Source: Chthoniobacter flavus Ellin428 (GTDB lineage: Bacteria > Verrucomicrobiota > Verrucomicrobiia > Chthoniobacterales > Chthoniobacteraceae). From it: a stretch of 64,000 nucleotides of DNA. This document shows positions 51,087-62,733 of this stretch, in pieces (position 1 is the stretch's first letter; the number at the start of each line of letters is the position of its first letter). The notes beneath the pieces are model-generated. The model did not search any database, was not told the origin of the DNA, and saw only the letters and a list, made by a program, of their open reading frames with translations. The DNA lies in the NCBI RefSeq assembly GCF_000173075.1, contig NZ_ABVL01000028.1, positions 1-64,000 on the forward strand. The letters run 5' to 3'. Position numbers and translations under genes: made by a program.

Positions 51087-54000
51087 TCACTGCGTCGAAA
51101 CCAACACACGAAAGAACATCTTCGCCTGACCGGCCATCGCCGCAGGAACCGGCACGCTGACTGCCTGATAATTCGCATCGCTGGCGATCACGCTCTGCGT
51201 GTCCGTGCTATTGCTCCAGGTCACGAGATCGGTGCTGAACTGCGGCGTATACGCCACCCCGGAAGTCGCGTAATCCGCCCGGCGGGTGAAGACGCCCGAC
51301 CAGTTGGTCCCATCGTAACCGAGCGTCGGCAATCCGTGTTGGGTCAGGGCACCGTTGCCTGTCCATTGGATGACCCGGTTGTCACTGGCGCTTTGGTTCA
51401 TCCCAAAAGCATACTTCTCGAGATTCGGCACATTGTCGCCATACGGTGCGGCGAGCGGCCCTGCGTTGGCGGGCAAGGCATTCCATGCCGGATCGCCGTT
51501 CGCATTCGTGCTCAGCGAGCCATAGGTCTCGTATTGGTTTTTCTGAAACCCGTTCTCGAAAATCCAGAAGGTCGAGCGCACTGGAGTCGCGCTCTGCACC
51601 TGCGGCGCGGTGTTCTGGCCCCACTGCCAGGCACCGACAACCACCCGGATTGGCCAGCTCGTTTTCGCCGGGAGCGTGTCGGCGGCGAGCGTCTGGCCAT
51701 TGGTTCCCGTGGCATGATACGGCCCGGACGCGACCCAATACTGGCAGGCCATGCCGGACGTGGCCGTCGCACCGAGGGCGATGTTTTGCAAATTACCCGC
51801 GACCTGGTTCGGCACCGCGGGGAAAGCGACGCTCTGCGCCGTGCCGTTGATGATAAACACCGGCGCGGCCGTGGTGAGATTGAACGGGCGATCGGCCCGG
51901 CGGTAATTGGCATCACCGGGATGATACGCGATGGCGAACGGTTCCCACGGCTGCCCGAGGCGGTACGGATTTCCACCGCGATCCAGCCACACCCGGAAGG
52001 TATCCGCGCCAGTCTGGCGAATGGCGCCGCTGCCATTGGCCTTGAACAGGATCGAACCGCTGGCCATGCCAACCGGGCCGGCGTTGAAGAGCTTCGCGAT
52101 CGGCGATTGATTCAGCGATGCCGTGCGCATCTGGAAGTTCACGCCGTCCGGCAGATAGCTGACCGTATTGTAAAAGACATAGCCCGGGGATTGCGTCGCC
52201 AGGGGCGCGAGCGTCGACGGCGTCTGATAGCCGGTGATCATCTGGGCCTTTTTCGAGAAGCCTGCATTCATCGTATCGCACACCGCCTGGGCGGTCGCCT
52301 GGTCGATATACCAATAGGCGCGCAGCGGATCGTTGCCTGCGGCGACCCAGGTGGAATAGGCCACCGGCTGCGCGTTGCCGCTGCCGAGAGTCGTCACGTC
52401 CACGACATAGCCATTGGTGACATTGATCGCGTTGAGCGCCGGAAAGCCGGTTGCCGGCCAGGTGGCTGGAATGCGCAACGCCGCAACGTTGCGAATGAAC
52501 GTGGCCATCGGTCCCGACTGCGACTGGTCGTACTCATAGTGGCCGGTGCCCGGCTGCACGAATTCGCCGAAAAGCTGGTTCGTGCCGCCGCCGCGGAGCT
52601 TGCGGGCTTGCGGGCCATCCATGACGTCCCAGGTGTTGCTCCAGTTGCTGATCTCCTGCCACTCGGAGGAGACGTGGAAGACCGGCATGTTCGATGGAAT
52701 CGTGCCGGGATAAAAGCCCTTGTAAGGCAGGATGGCGAAGACGCGATTGACCAACGCCGCCGAGGTCGCGACTCCGCGAATCCAGACAAACGGGCTCGCT
52801 GCGCTGTGTCCGGTGAGGAGGATCGGCGCATACTGCAATTCCGCGAAACCGGACTCAGTGCCGAGATTGTTCAGCACAACCGCGAGCTCCGCGCCGGCCT
52901 GCTCGGCCTGGCTGGTGAAGGCCACACCAGTCGCCGGATTGATGTCGGGCGTGGTGTAACTATTCGGGTCGAGGCTGAGTGCCATGTTCAGGCTGCCGAC
53001 GGTGTAGTTGCCCGTGCCGTTCGGCGTGAGCGGATAGGCGGCATCACCGCCGGCAATGAAGACGATGCCGAGATTCGCATCCGTGCACGCCTGGCGGATT
53101 GCCGGGTCATCGAACATGGGTTTCTCGAGCATGTTATGAAGACCGACCATCACCCCCTGCAGCTTCGTGCAGCCCGGGGGCACCCAGAGATAGGCGCGGC
53201 GATTCGGGTCCGCCGGGTTGTTGGAAAAGATCGGCACGACCGGGACAGAGTATTGATAGACCGAGTCGGTCACGGGCGTGAATGCCGGCGTGGCCGGGGT
53301 CGCATTGACTTCGCTGGAGTTGCCGCTCTCGCCCGCGACGTTCACGGCGGTGACGACGTAGTAATAAGCGGTGCCGTTCGTGACCGCGTTATCCGCATAA
53401 CTCATCAGCGGTGCGTTCACCGTGGCGATGGTCATGTAGGAACCGCCGCTGCTCGGGCTGCGCTTCACGTGATAGCTGGTCGCGGTGGCCGAAGGCGTCC
53501 AGTTGAGCGCCACCTGCTGATTGCCCCCCGACGCGGTCGCCGTCGTGACTGAGGGCGCAACGGTGGGCGGCGAGACCGCGTCGCGGCTGGCAATCTGGAT
53601 GCCGGCGATCTTCAAACGCTGGGTGCTGTCCCCGAGATTTTGCGCGACAAAGGTCGCGGTGAAACTCGTCCCGCTGACGCCGCTGAAGCGGACAAAATTG
53701 GCCCCGGTCGCGGTGCCGAGCGTGGTCGCGCTCGATTGCACGTAGCCACTGCCATCGACCGCCGGATTGCCGGCACCGCCCTTCACAAAATAAGTCGTGC
53801 CGCCGAGACTGATGCTGCCGCCGCGCGTGGCGCCGCCGTCATAGAGATAGAAGATGACATCGTAACTCGAATACGGAATCCCGCTCACCGTCACGCTGCC
53901 CGGGGTGCCATTATATTGATCGAAGACGGAAGCGAAGAGATCGCTTTCGTTCGTGCTTTCCGTACCGACGAGGAAGCCGGCGAGATCGTAGGCGGTCGAG

Positions 54001-57000
54001 GTCGTGCCACCGGTAAACGAGACGGCGGCGCCTGTTACGATGGCCCCGGTGTCGTCGGTCAGCGTGGAAGAAGAGACCGTCGCGCCCTGGAGCGCTGGGC
54101 TGAGCAGGTTGTTCCAGAATCCCACGCGCGCCGGTGCGACGCCCGCGAGATCGCTCGTGGCGATGCCGAAGGCGTTGAGGGCGCGGAGTTTCACCCCGAT
54201 TACGCGCGAGGGCAGAATCGTCACGGTAATCTGGGTGCTGGCCGCGCTTTGGCCACCGGCATTCGACGCGGTGACGATGTAATAGTACGTGGTGCCCACC
54301 GCCGCAGAGCTGTCGATGTAACTGGTGCTCGTGAGGTTCGACGCGATGGTGGTGTACGGTCCGCCGCTCGTCGTCGCGCGCTGCACGGTGTAACCGGTCG
54401 CCGTGGCGGATGCGTTCCACGAAAGAGAGGCCTCCCGCGCATTGTTGGTGGCGGTGAATCCGGCCGGCGGGTTCGGCGGCGGGATGACCGGCAGCACCAC
54501 GTTCAGCACGATGTTATTGCCGACGAGCATGAGCGTGGAGCTGGGATAACCGCCCAGACCGCTGCCGATAGTCAGGCCCGCGGTGATGTTCCCGCTGCCA
54601 TCGGTTGTCAATCCACTGAAGGCCCCCGCTATGTCGGAGCTGAAAAGCACGTGCGCCCCGGCGCTGAGATTGCCGCCGCTGAGGTCGGTGAAATTGACGA
54701 CGTTGTTGTTGAAAAAGACGTCGCTGGACTGGCCGTTGACGAGGGCGACGTTCGAAGCAGCATTGCTCACGTTCAACTTGAAACTCAGCGTGCCGCCGGA
54801 CTCGAGGGAAGCGACGCTGCGCGCCGAGGTCGCGCCGTTGATCGTCAGGGTGCCCACGCCGCCGTTCGTCCCCGGATCGCCAGGCGACAGTGTGCCGGAA
54901 ACGGAAACGCCGGTCGTGCCGCCATTCGTATCCGAAGGCTTGATCGTGCCGGTGCCGCCGAGGGTGGCGCCGGCATTGACGAAGAGGCGCCCGGCATTGG
55001 CGCCGGTGCCCTGGTCATAGGTGCCATCGATCAAGAGTGTGCCCTGGCTCACCGTGGTCGAGCCGATGTAATTGTTCGTCCCGGAGAAGGTCTGCGTACC
55101 CGAGCCGGTTTTCACGAGGTTGAGCAGGTTCGCGGTCGCGTCTTCGGCGTTTGAACTGTTGTTGTAGCCGGTGCCGATTTTGCCGAGGAAGGCGCCATTC
55201 GCGTTGTCCGCGCCGATGGTCAGTGTGGCGAAGCCGGAGGCATTCGTGCCGCTCGGCGCGCCGCCGGTCAGCAGACTGGCATTCGAGTAACTGGAGATGT
55301 ACGCCGTACCCGTGCCGACGAGGGTGCTGTTCAGCGCGCCAATTGTTTGGTTCGCACCGCTGTTCAGCACGAGCTTCGCGTGGCGGAAGCCGTTCGTCCC
55401 CGTGCCGGGCGTCATCGAGAGCGCGGTCGCCGGCAGGGCGTTCGGCGACTGGGCGTAAATCATGCCGCCGTCGCCATTGCCCGGGCCCACGAGATTCAAG
55501 CCGCCGGAGAAGCCGCTCCAATTCAAGCCCGACTGGAGAACGAGCCCATTGGACCCACCGCTGTAACTCAGACCTTGCGCACCGGTGATGGTGAGATTGG
55601 TGAGATAATCGTAGCGACTGAAATAGGTCGTCATGTTCAGCGCGGGTGTGCCGCTGGTCGCGGTGAAATTCAGCGCGGCACCGGAGCTGCCCTGGAGGAT
55701 CAGGCTGGAGCTGTTGTTCCAGGCGGCGTTGATCGTGCCGAGCGAGACGGGGATGTCCTCGGTGATCGTGCCCACCGTCGAGATGGTCATCGTGGCTCCC
55801 GCACCGGAAGCCATGGCGCCCCCGCTCCATTTCGTGGTGTCGGAGTAATTTCCCGTGCCGCCGGTCCACGTGCCATTGACCACGGTGGGCGCGGCGCTCA
55901 CCTGATTGCTGGCCGCGCTGGTACCGGTGCCGCTGGTGGCGAGGACGACGTAGTAATAGGTCGTGCCCGGGGTGAAGCTGCGATCGACATAGGCGGTCGA
56001 TTTCACACCCGTGGTGATGATCGTGTATGGTCCCCCGCTGGTCGTGGCGCGTTGCACAGTGTAACTGCCAACATTCGCGCCCGCCGTCCACGACAGCGCG
56101 GCACCTCCGCTGGTCGAGGTGACCGCGAGGTTGCTCGGGACGCCCGGCGCCGGCGCGCTGAGATTGAGCACGATGTTATTGCCCACGACTTGCAGCGTCG
56201 AACCCGGATAAGCGCTCAAGCCGCTGCCAATCGAGAGGCCCGCGGTGATGTGGCCACTGCCGTCCGTGGTCAGGCCGCTGAAAGCATTCACCACGTCCGC
56301 GGAGATGAGCACGTACTGCCCACCGGCGAGATTGCCGCCGGTGCTGTCCGTGAAATTGACGACGTTGCTGTTGAAGAAAAAGTCGCTCGCCTGACCGTTG
56401 ACAAGGGCGATGCTGCCGCCCGTGCCGTAGGCGCCGAGCCGGATGGCCAGCGTGCCGCCGGTTTCGAACGAGGCCACGCTGCGGGCCGAGTTGCCGCCAT
56501 CCAGGGTGAGCGTGCCGATCCCGCCATTGACCATGGGATCGCCCGGCGCGGTGATGCCCGCGAGCGAGAGGCCGGTCGTTGAGCCGGTGGTGTCGAAGGG
56601 CTTGATCGTCCCCGTGCCGCCGAGGGTGCTGCCGGCGAGAATGAGATAGCGCCCGGAGTTCGCGGTCGGCGCATGCGTGGCATTGACCAGCAACGTGCCG
56701 GCATCGGTCTGCGTGGTCGCGGCGTAGCTGTTGTTGCCATTGAGCCGCAGCGTGCCCGGGCCCGCCTTGCGCAGCGTGCTGGTGCCGCTGGTGAGACCGG
56801 CGGAATGGAACGTGTCGTAGACCGAGCCGGTGACGGTGACGCTGCCGCCGCCGCTGAGGTTCACATAGAGCTGGCGGCCGGTCTGGTCGCCCGAAAGAAA
56901 GAGGAAGATCTAGAAGGTGACCCGGCCGGTGGTCGGCGCGATGAAATCGAGATTGCTGATAACGGCGTAGATATTCCCGATCGTGAGGTTCGACGTGCCG

Positions 57001-57845
57001 GTGTAGGTGTTGTTGTGCGCGATGGCGTCCACCGCTTTTCCCGTAAGGATCTTCTCGGCGTTGGTCGTGCTGACCTTGACCTGTTGATTGGCCACGACGC
57101 CGCGCAAGCTCGCCGTGCCCGCCGCGGCCGAACCGGAACCGGAATTACCGAGCGCGAAATCGCTGCCCAGCACGAGGTTCGTACCGGCGACGTTGTTGCG
57201 CATCATCGCGTTCATCGTATTCGTGCCCGCGGTGATGCCCCCGGCGGTGGGCGCTTTGCCGTCACCGGAATTGGCGCCGCTGAGGATGAGAGTGCCCGCG
57301 GTGGCATTCGGGAACAGCCAGTCGTTACTGAAATTGATATTGCCGCTCAACGTCAGGCTGCCGGCTCCGCTGGCAAAGACGATGCTCCGGTCACCGCTGC
57401 CGCCGGAGAGGTTGACATTCAGGCTGATCGTCTGCGCACTCGTGCTGTTCTGTTGGACGAACACCTGGCCAGCGCCGCCACCGCTGCCGATGGTGAGCGC
57501 ATTGCCACTCAGCGTGAACGAGCCCGCACCCGAGGCGAAAGTGAGGGCGGTGTTAGCGAAGGCCGTATCGGTTGCGGTCACGACATCGTTCACCGCCGAG
57601 AGGTTGGTCGTACCGCCGAAGACGAAATTGTTTCCCGTCGCGGTCGGCGCCGTGCCGGAACTCCAATTTCCCGGCGTCGACCAGTTGCCATTGGCGCCAC
57701 CGCCATTCCAGGTGAAGGTGGCGCCGAAGGAATGGTGTGCGAGAAGGATACCAGCCAGCATCAGCACAGCGGATCGGAGGCGGCGCCCGAGCGATCGGAG
57801 GCGAGAGGTGAGACCGGTGGAGATGGAGGCGAGGAGCAGGTTCAT
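51087..57845 (-). pseudogene. Giant surface protein: beta-strand repeats, FN3 and hydrolase-like domain, with one in-frame TAG
   Basis: From the ATG at 57845 the reading opens with a signal peptide (MNLLLASIST ... LMLAGILLAHHSFG) and TFTWNGGGANGNWSTPGNWS, an autotransporter-associated repeat start. At 56910-56912 there is a TAG (RVTF-stop-IFLFLSGDQTGRQL), yet the same frame then stays open to 51087, giving 2,252 codons in all. The middle has many beta-strand repeats and at least three FN3 domains (PSNLAVTSTSGGAALSWTAG; YTVQRATTSGGPYT twice). The final 700 residues hold a hydrolase-like domain (AELQYAPILLTGHSAASPFV with GHSAA). Only one lesion exists, so a nonsense mutation or a base-call error are both possible. 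The 124 bp upstream must hold divergent promoters with the sensor kinase. Confidence 0.82.
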
Positions 57846-57969
57846 CGGAGGGTGCGAACGAGCCTTCATTTTCCCCAACGGGCCGGGCGTTTTCCATAGA
57901 ACGAATGTTCTAGGCCGCAGCCGCTGCTCCCCCGTTGGCTTTCGCTCCACACCGCGTATTCTGACGGCA

Positions 57970-60894
57970 ATGCTCCCCCGAGCCATTCTCTTCCTGGTTG
58001 CGTTGCTCCTGCCAGCTCTCGCCCACAGCGAGCCGGCGTGGCTCGTGCGTGCCTGGCAAAGCGACGACGGCCTGCCCAACAACGACGTCACCTGTCTCGC
58101 CCAGGCGCCCGATGGCGCCATGCTCTTCGCCACCCGCGGCGGGCTCGCGCGGTTCGATGGCTGGCGCTTTCGCGACGTGCCCATGAACGTTTCCGGCCAC
58201 GGCGGCAGCGGGGTGAATGCGGTGCTGCCGGCGCGCGATGGCACGCGCTGGTTGGTCGCGCGCGCGGTGGTCGTGCGGCAGCATCCCGGACAGCCGGATC
58301 AAGTCATGGAAATGCCGGTGCTCGATGTCGGCGGTTCGCGGGAGACCGCGTTTTTCGAGGACACCCACGGGGTGGTGTGGCTCTGCTATGAAGGCGGACG
58401 GTTTCATCGCATCGAAAAGGGGCACATCGAGCAAGTGCCGGTCGCGCCGGGCCTGGCGCCGACCTTCGCCTCGTGCGCCACCCTCGACGCGCGCGGCGAC
58501 GTCTGGGCCTCCGGCCCCCGCGTGCTGGCCCGCTGGCGCGAAGGTCGATTTGAAAAAGTCGCCACGCTGCCGAATGATCGCTCGGCGCTCTGCTCCGCCA
58601 CCACCGGCGGCCTGTGGATCGGCGCCGGAAAAAAGCTATTGCACTACACGGAGACGGGAGGCGTGGCGGAAGCGGGCGAACTGACCGCCACTCCCGCCGG
58701 CGCGCGCATCACGACGCTGCGCGAAGACCGCCACGGCCGGCTGTGGCTCGGGACCTTTGGCGGCGGACTTTGGCTGCGCACGCCGGACGGCTTTCAACCG
58801 GTCCCGCTGCCCAATGCCGACGTGTGGTGGCTGGAGGAAGATCGCGAAGGCAACATCTGGGCCGCGACAGCAGGCGGAGGCGCGTGCCGGATCCGCCCCC
58901 GCGTGCTCACGACTTTCGATGAACCGGGCGGCCCACACGACGAAGCAGCGCGCGCGCTGTGCACCGATGCTCGCGGCGACCTCTGGGTCGCGACGCAAAA
59001 CGCCCGCCTGTTCGTGCGCCGCGACGGCGCGTGGCGGCTCCTCGCTCCCGGCAGCGACTGGCCGGGAGCCAAAGCGGTCCGCGTCACGGCCGGCCTCAAC
59101 GGCAACGTCTGGATCGCCAACGGCGACGGCAATCTCGTCCGCTGGGACGGTAACGCCTTCGAGCCGCTCCCTCTTCCACCCGACAAAGCGAAACCGTCCA
59201 TCTTCGCGCTGCTCGAAGCCAGCGACGGCGAGCTGTGGGTCGCGCGTGGCTTCAACGTCTGGCGCGGCCGGCCTGGGAATTGGCGCGACATTCCCATGCC
59301 GGCGGAGAGCGGCGCCGCGCAAGTTCTGGTGCAAGACACGCAAGGCCACATCTGGGCCGGCACGGTCGGAGGGTTTCTGCTGCGCGAAGAAAACGGCAGG
59401 TTCGTGCGCGTAGCGGAGGAGGAATTGGGACCGGCCTGCAACGGCATTCGCGCGCTGCTCGTCGCGCCCGACGGCGCCTTGCTCATTGGCACCCAGGGAA
59501 CGGGCATCGCCCGGTGGTCGGGCGGCCACTGCCGTCTCATCACGCGCGATCAAGGCCTGCCGCACAATGTGATCTCGCAACTCGCGTTCGATACACAGGG
59601 CCGGCTTTGGGCGGGCAGCGATGCCGGGATCTTCATGGCGCCCCTGGATCAACTCGTCGCCGTGGCGGAAGGCCGCGCGCCCACTTTGCAAGTCACCGTT
59701 TTCGGCCGGAGCGAAGGGGTCAGCGGCCTCCAGGCCAATGCCAGTTTTCCCGGCACGCTGCGGGACGCCGAAGGCCGCCTGTGGTTTGCCACTAGAAATG
59801 GTATCGTCATTGCCGATCCGGGTGTCGTGGGCGGCAATCGTGTCCCCCCACCCGTCGCGATCGAAACGATGCGGGTGAATGGCGCGCTCATGCCGCCGAC
59901 TGCGGAGATCGGGCCCGGCGTCCGGCAATTGGAATTCGAGTTGAGCGCCTTCAGCTTTACCGCTCCGGAAAATGTCCGGCTCTTTCATCGGCTCGACGGC
60001 CTCGACACCGATTGGGTGGCCACTCCACCGCAACGCACGGCGGACTACGCGCATCTGCCGCCGGGAGATTACACGCTGCGGGTCCGGGCGGAAAACAACG
60101 ATGGCATTCCGAGCGAGCACGAAGCGCGGCTCGCCTTCGCCGTTCGGCCATTCCTCTGGCAAACGGCCTGGTTCCGCTACGGTCTCGCCGCCGCCGCGCT
60201 CGGCGCCGCGGCCTTTCTCGCGCACCTCGCTGCCGAACGGCGTTCGCAACGCCAGGCCGAAGCCCTGCGCCGCGAAGCGGCAATCGAACGCGAGCGGGCG
60301 CGGATCGCCCGTGACATGCACGACCAGCTGGGCACGAGCCTCACCCGCATCTCGCTGCTCAGCGATCTCGCCCAATCGGAAAATCACAGTCGCCACCTAC
60401 CCCAACTCGTCGCCACGGCACACGAAGCCGTCACCGCGCTCGACGAAATCGTCTGGGCGGTCAATCCGCGGCACGACACACTGGCCAGTCTCCTCGAATA
60501 CCTCGGCCAGCAGACGAGTGAAACACTGCAAGCGGCCGGGATTCGCTGCCGGCTCGAATTTCCCGATCACCCTGCGCCGCGCGCGCTCTCCGCCGATTTT
60601 CGCCACCACTTGTTTCTCATCGTCCGCGAAGCGGTGAACAACGCGGTGAAGCATGCCCGCGCCACGGAAGTCCGGCTCACGGTCGAACCGCACCCCGCCG
60701 GTCTCCACCTCATGATCGCTGACGACGGCCGCGGCTTTGACCAAAACGGCACGATCGGCAATGGTCTCGCCAACCTGCGCGAACGCACCACCGATCTCGG
60801 CGGTACCTGCCAGATCACGAGCACGCCGGGCTCCGGCACGACCCTTGCCCTGCGGCTCCCCTGGCCGCCCGAGCATCCCCAGCCCCCACTCTAA
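57970..60894 (+). CDS. Sensor histidine kinase with beta-propeller sensor domain
   Basis: This 974-residue protein has a signal peptide/TM (MLPRAILFLVALLLPALAHS). The Reg_prop-type beta-propeller (repeated DGLPNNDVTCLAQAPDG, DRHGRLWLGTFGGGLWLRTP, DREGNIWAATAGGGACRI) extends to about 640. A Y_Y_Y-like domain follows (ADYAHLPPGDYTLRVRAEN), then a TM near 735-755, a HisKA_3 dimerisation domain with the phospho-acceptor His in IARDMHDQLGTSLTRISLLS (about 783), and a HATPase domain (REAVNNAVKHA, DDGRGFD, GNGLANLRERT). This resembles NarL/UhpB-class sensors. It overlaps the next gene by one base (TAATG). Confidence 0.93.
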   Translation: MLPRAILFLVALLLPALAHSEPAWLVRAWQSDDGLPNNDVTCLAQAPDGAMLFATRGGLARFDGWRFRDVPMNVSGHGGSGVNAVLPARDGTRWLVARAVVVRQHPGQPDQVMEMPVLDVGGSRETAFFEDTHGVVWLCYEGGRFHRIEKGHIEQVPVAPGLAPTFASCATLDARGDVWASGPRVLARWREGRFEKVATLPNDRSALCSATTGGLWIGAGKKLLHYTETGGVAEAGELTATPAGARITTLREDRHGRLWLGTFGGGLWLRTPDGFQPVPLPNADVWWLEEDREGNIWAATAGGGACRIRPRVLTTFDEPGGPHDEAARALCTDARGDLWVATQNARLFVRRDGAWRLLAPGSDWPGAKAVRVTAGLNGNVWIANGDGNLVRWDGNAFEPLPLPPDKAKPSIFALLEASDGELWVARGFNVWRGRPGNWRDIPMPAESGAAQVLVQDTQGHIWAGTVGGFLLREENGRFVRVAEEELGPACNGIRALLVAPDGALLIGTQGTGIARWSGGHCRLITRDQGLPHNVISQLAFDTQGRLWAGSDAGIFMAPLDQLVAVAEGRAPTLQVTVFGRSEGVSGLQANASFPGTLRDAEGRLWFATRNGIVIADPGVVGGNRVPPPVAIETMRVNGALMPPTAEIGPGVRQLEFELSAFSFTAPENVRLFHRLDGLDTDWVATPPQRTADYAHLPPGDYTLRVRAENNDGIPSEHEARLAFAVRPFLWQTAWFRYGLAAAALGAAAFLAHLAAERRSQRQAEALRREAAIERERARIARDMHDQLGTSLTRISLLSDLAQSENHSRHLPQLVATAHEAVTALDEIVWAVNPRHDTLASLLEYLGQQTSETLQAAGIRCRLEFPDHPAPRALSADFRHHLFLIVREAVNNAVKHARATEVRLTVEPHPAGLHLMIADDGRGFDQNGTIGNGLANLRERTTDLGGTCQITSTPGSGTTLALRLPWPPEHPQPPL

Positions 60895-61520
60895 TGCCCA
60901 TCCGTATCTCCATCGTCGAAGACGACCGCATCACCCGCGAAAGCCTCGCCGCGCTGATCGCGCGCGCGGAGAATTTGGAATGCCTCGACACCTACGCCAA
61001 TGCCGAGGAGGCCCTCCACCATGCGCCGGAACGGCTGCCCGATGTGCTGCTCGTGGACATCAATCTCCCCGGCCGCAGCGGTATTGAATGTGTCGCCGCT
61101 CTCAAGACCGCTCATCCGCGACTCAATGTGCTCATGCTCACGACCTACGACGATACGGAAAACATCTTCGCTTCGCTGCGCGCTGGCGCGAGCGGCTATC
61201 TCCTCAAGCGCACTCCCTCGGCGGAGATCATCACCGCCATCCGCGAAGTGCACGCTGGCGGATCACCGATGTCGATGCACATCGCGCGCAAAGTCGTCTC
61301 GCATTTTCACCTCGCGCGTCCGGCGAACCCGGAAATGCAGACCCTCACGCCGCGCGAGCATGAAATCCTCACGCTCCTCGCGCGCGGCCTGCACTACAAG
61401 GAAATCGCCGACCAATTGGGCATCAGCACGAGCACCGTCCGCGCGCATTTGCACACCATCTACGGCAAGCTGCACGTCCAGTCGCGCACCGAGGCGGTGG
61501 TGAAGTTCCTTGGAAAATGA
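60894..61520 (+). CDS. LuxR/NarL-family response regulator
   Basis: This 208-residue protein has a receiver domain with phospho-acceptor Asp55 (VLLVDINLPGRSG), the acidic pair D10/D11 and Lys in YLLKRTP. A C-terminal LuxR-type helix-turn-helix (LTPREHEILTLLARGLHYKE, IADQLGISTSTVRAHLHTIY) completes the protein. Its start overlaps the kinase stop, so the two form one signal pathway. It would bind DNA when phosphorylated by that kinase; targets are unknown, though the adjacent divergent giant surface protein gene is a candidate. Confidence 0.95.
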   Translation: MPIRISIVEDDRITRESLAALIARAENLECLDTYANAEEALHHAPERLPDVLLVDINLPGRSGIECVAALKTAHPRLNVLMLTTYDDTENIFASLRAGASGYLLKRTPSAEIITAIREVHAGGSPMSMHIARKVVSHFHLARPANPEMQTLTPREHEILTLLARGLHYKEIADQLGISTSTVRAHLHTIYGKLHVQSRTEAVVKFLGK

Positions 61521-61565
61521 CGAATGACGAATGACGAACGAATTGGGCATTCGTCATTCGTCATT
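61516..61565. terminator. Bidirectional hairpin after the response regulator
   Basis: AATGACGAATGACGAATG (61516-61533) overlaps the stop codon and is perfectly inverted at 61548-61565 (CATTCGTCATTCGTCATT), with a 14-nt loop. It lies between two convergent genes. Its arms are made of a 7-bp repeat (ATGACGA), so it may have arisen as a dispersed dyad and been co-opted as a terminator. Confidence 0.75.
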
Positions 61566-61573
61566 CCGCCCTC

Positions 61574-62595
61574 CTACGTTCCCGGCTGGAAATAGCGACT
61601 GTGAATCCAGTTGTAGGGGAAGTGCGCTCCCGGGCAATCGGTCGGCCAGCGGGGCGGGTTGATTTCCCGGTGCGGCTTCACGATCGCCTGCTGCCCGTTG
61701 ATCTTGCCCACGCGCTGCCGGAGATAGCGGATGAGTTCGTCGCAGGCTTCGAGCTGATTCTTGCTCGGCGTATCGCGATGAAATCGCCGACCAGGCAGAT
61801 ACCGAGGGCGATGTTGTTGAGATAGTCGCTGTGCACGTGGCCGCCATTGATCTGCCGCTTCCAGCGGTTGCCGATCTCGATTTCGCCGTCGCCCGTGGAG
61901 GTGCCGTTGCCGATCACGAAATGATAGGCAAGGCCGTTCGGCATCTTGCGCACGTGGAGATGGTAGTAGTCGAACGCCTTGGCGTTGCCCTGCCGCGTGC
62001 CGCTGTTGTGGACCACGATGTATCGCCAGCGATGCGCCAGCACCGGAGCATGGTCGATCTCGTAGCGAATGCTCTTGGTGAGGAATTTCCAGTGCTCGAA
62101 CCAGCCGGGCGCCGGCGCGGGTTGATAGCTGTGCTGTTCCTCAAAGCTCTGCTTCTCGATGACGACCGGCGCCGTGACGGGAGTGTGCGGGGCCGGGATC
62201 GGAGTCGGCGTCAGGTGCGGCTTAGGCGTAGCAGTGGGCTCCGGTTTGGACGTGGCCGTGGGCTCTGGCTTGGGGCGCGGTTTCGGCTTCGGCGTCGTCT
62301 CGGGCTCCGGTTTCGGCTTTGGTTTCGGCGTCGCTTCCGGCTCCGGCGGTTTGGGCGTGGCCGCGGGCTTCGGAGCGGGGGTGGCTTCCGGCGTCGGCGT
62401 CGCGGCGGGGCGCACCGGCTTGGGCTTCGGCCGCGGCGTGGCTTCCGGCGAGGGAGTGAACGGCAGCGTCTTCATTTCCTCGCGCGCCTTGAGAAACTGC
62501 TTTCGCTTTTCTTCGTCGGTTTGGTTCCGGTCCTGGGCGAAGGCGCACGTTTTCAGCACCAAAACGAGCAGCAAAAGAGGGAAAATGAAACGCAC
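61574..62595 (-). pseudogene. N-acetylmuramoyl-L-alanine amidase (PGRP-type) with Pro-rich linker, frameshifted
   Basis: A GTG at 62595 gives a signal peptide (VRFIFPLLLLVLVLKTCAFA). A long Pro/Lys/Thr-rich linker (repeats of PEPTATPKP type, residues about 45-160) spans the periplasm. The amidase domain follows: RWRYIVVHNSGTRQGNAKAF with the first zinc His, YHFVIGNGTSTGDG, KPHREINPPRWPTDCPGAHF with the second His and the Cys. The frame breaks near 61785 (GGCGATTTCATCGCGATAC); one missing A would restore it. The natural end is the TAG at 61574. It is probably a periplasmic peptidoglycan amidase if the base is restored. Confidence 0.85.
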
Positions 62596-62733
62596 GCGAC
62601 GGAGGCTAGACGAAGAAAGGATGAAGGAGGAAGGATGAAGGATGAAAATCCGAAGGTGCCGCAATACGCAATATTGCTCGCCGTCCCGCGTCCCTCTTTC
62701 ATCCTTCATCTTCCGCCTTCATCCTTTTTTCCC

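Noticed and set aside
51045-53552. An 835-residue plus-strand frame opposite the hydrolase-like domain
   Set aside because: The minus strand reads as FN3 and hydrolase-like domains, while this frame is Arg/His/Gly-rich without recognisable motifs.
53640-55154. A 504-residue plus-strand open frame inside the giant surface protein gene
   Set aside because: It is the antisense of GC-rich Gly/Thr/Asn repeats, so long stop-free antisense frames are expected. Its composition (Arg/Gly/Ala/Asp) is not protein-like and the opposite strand has clear domains.
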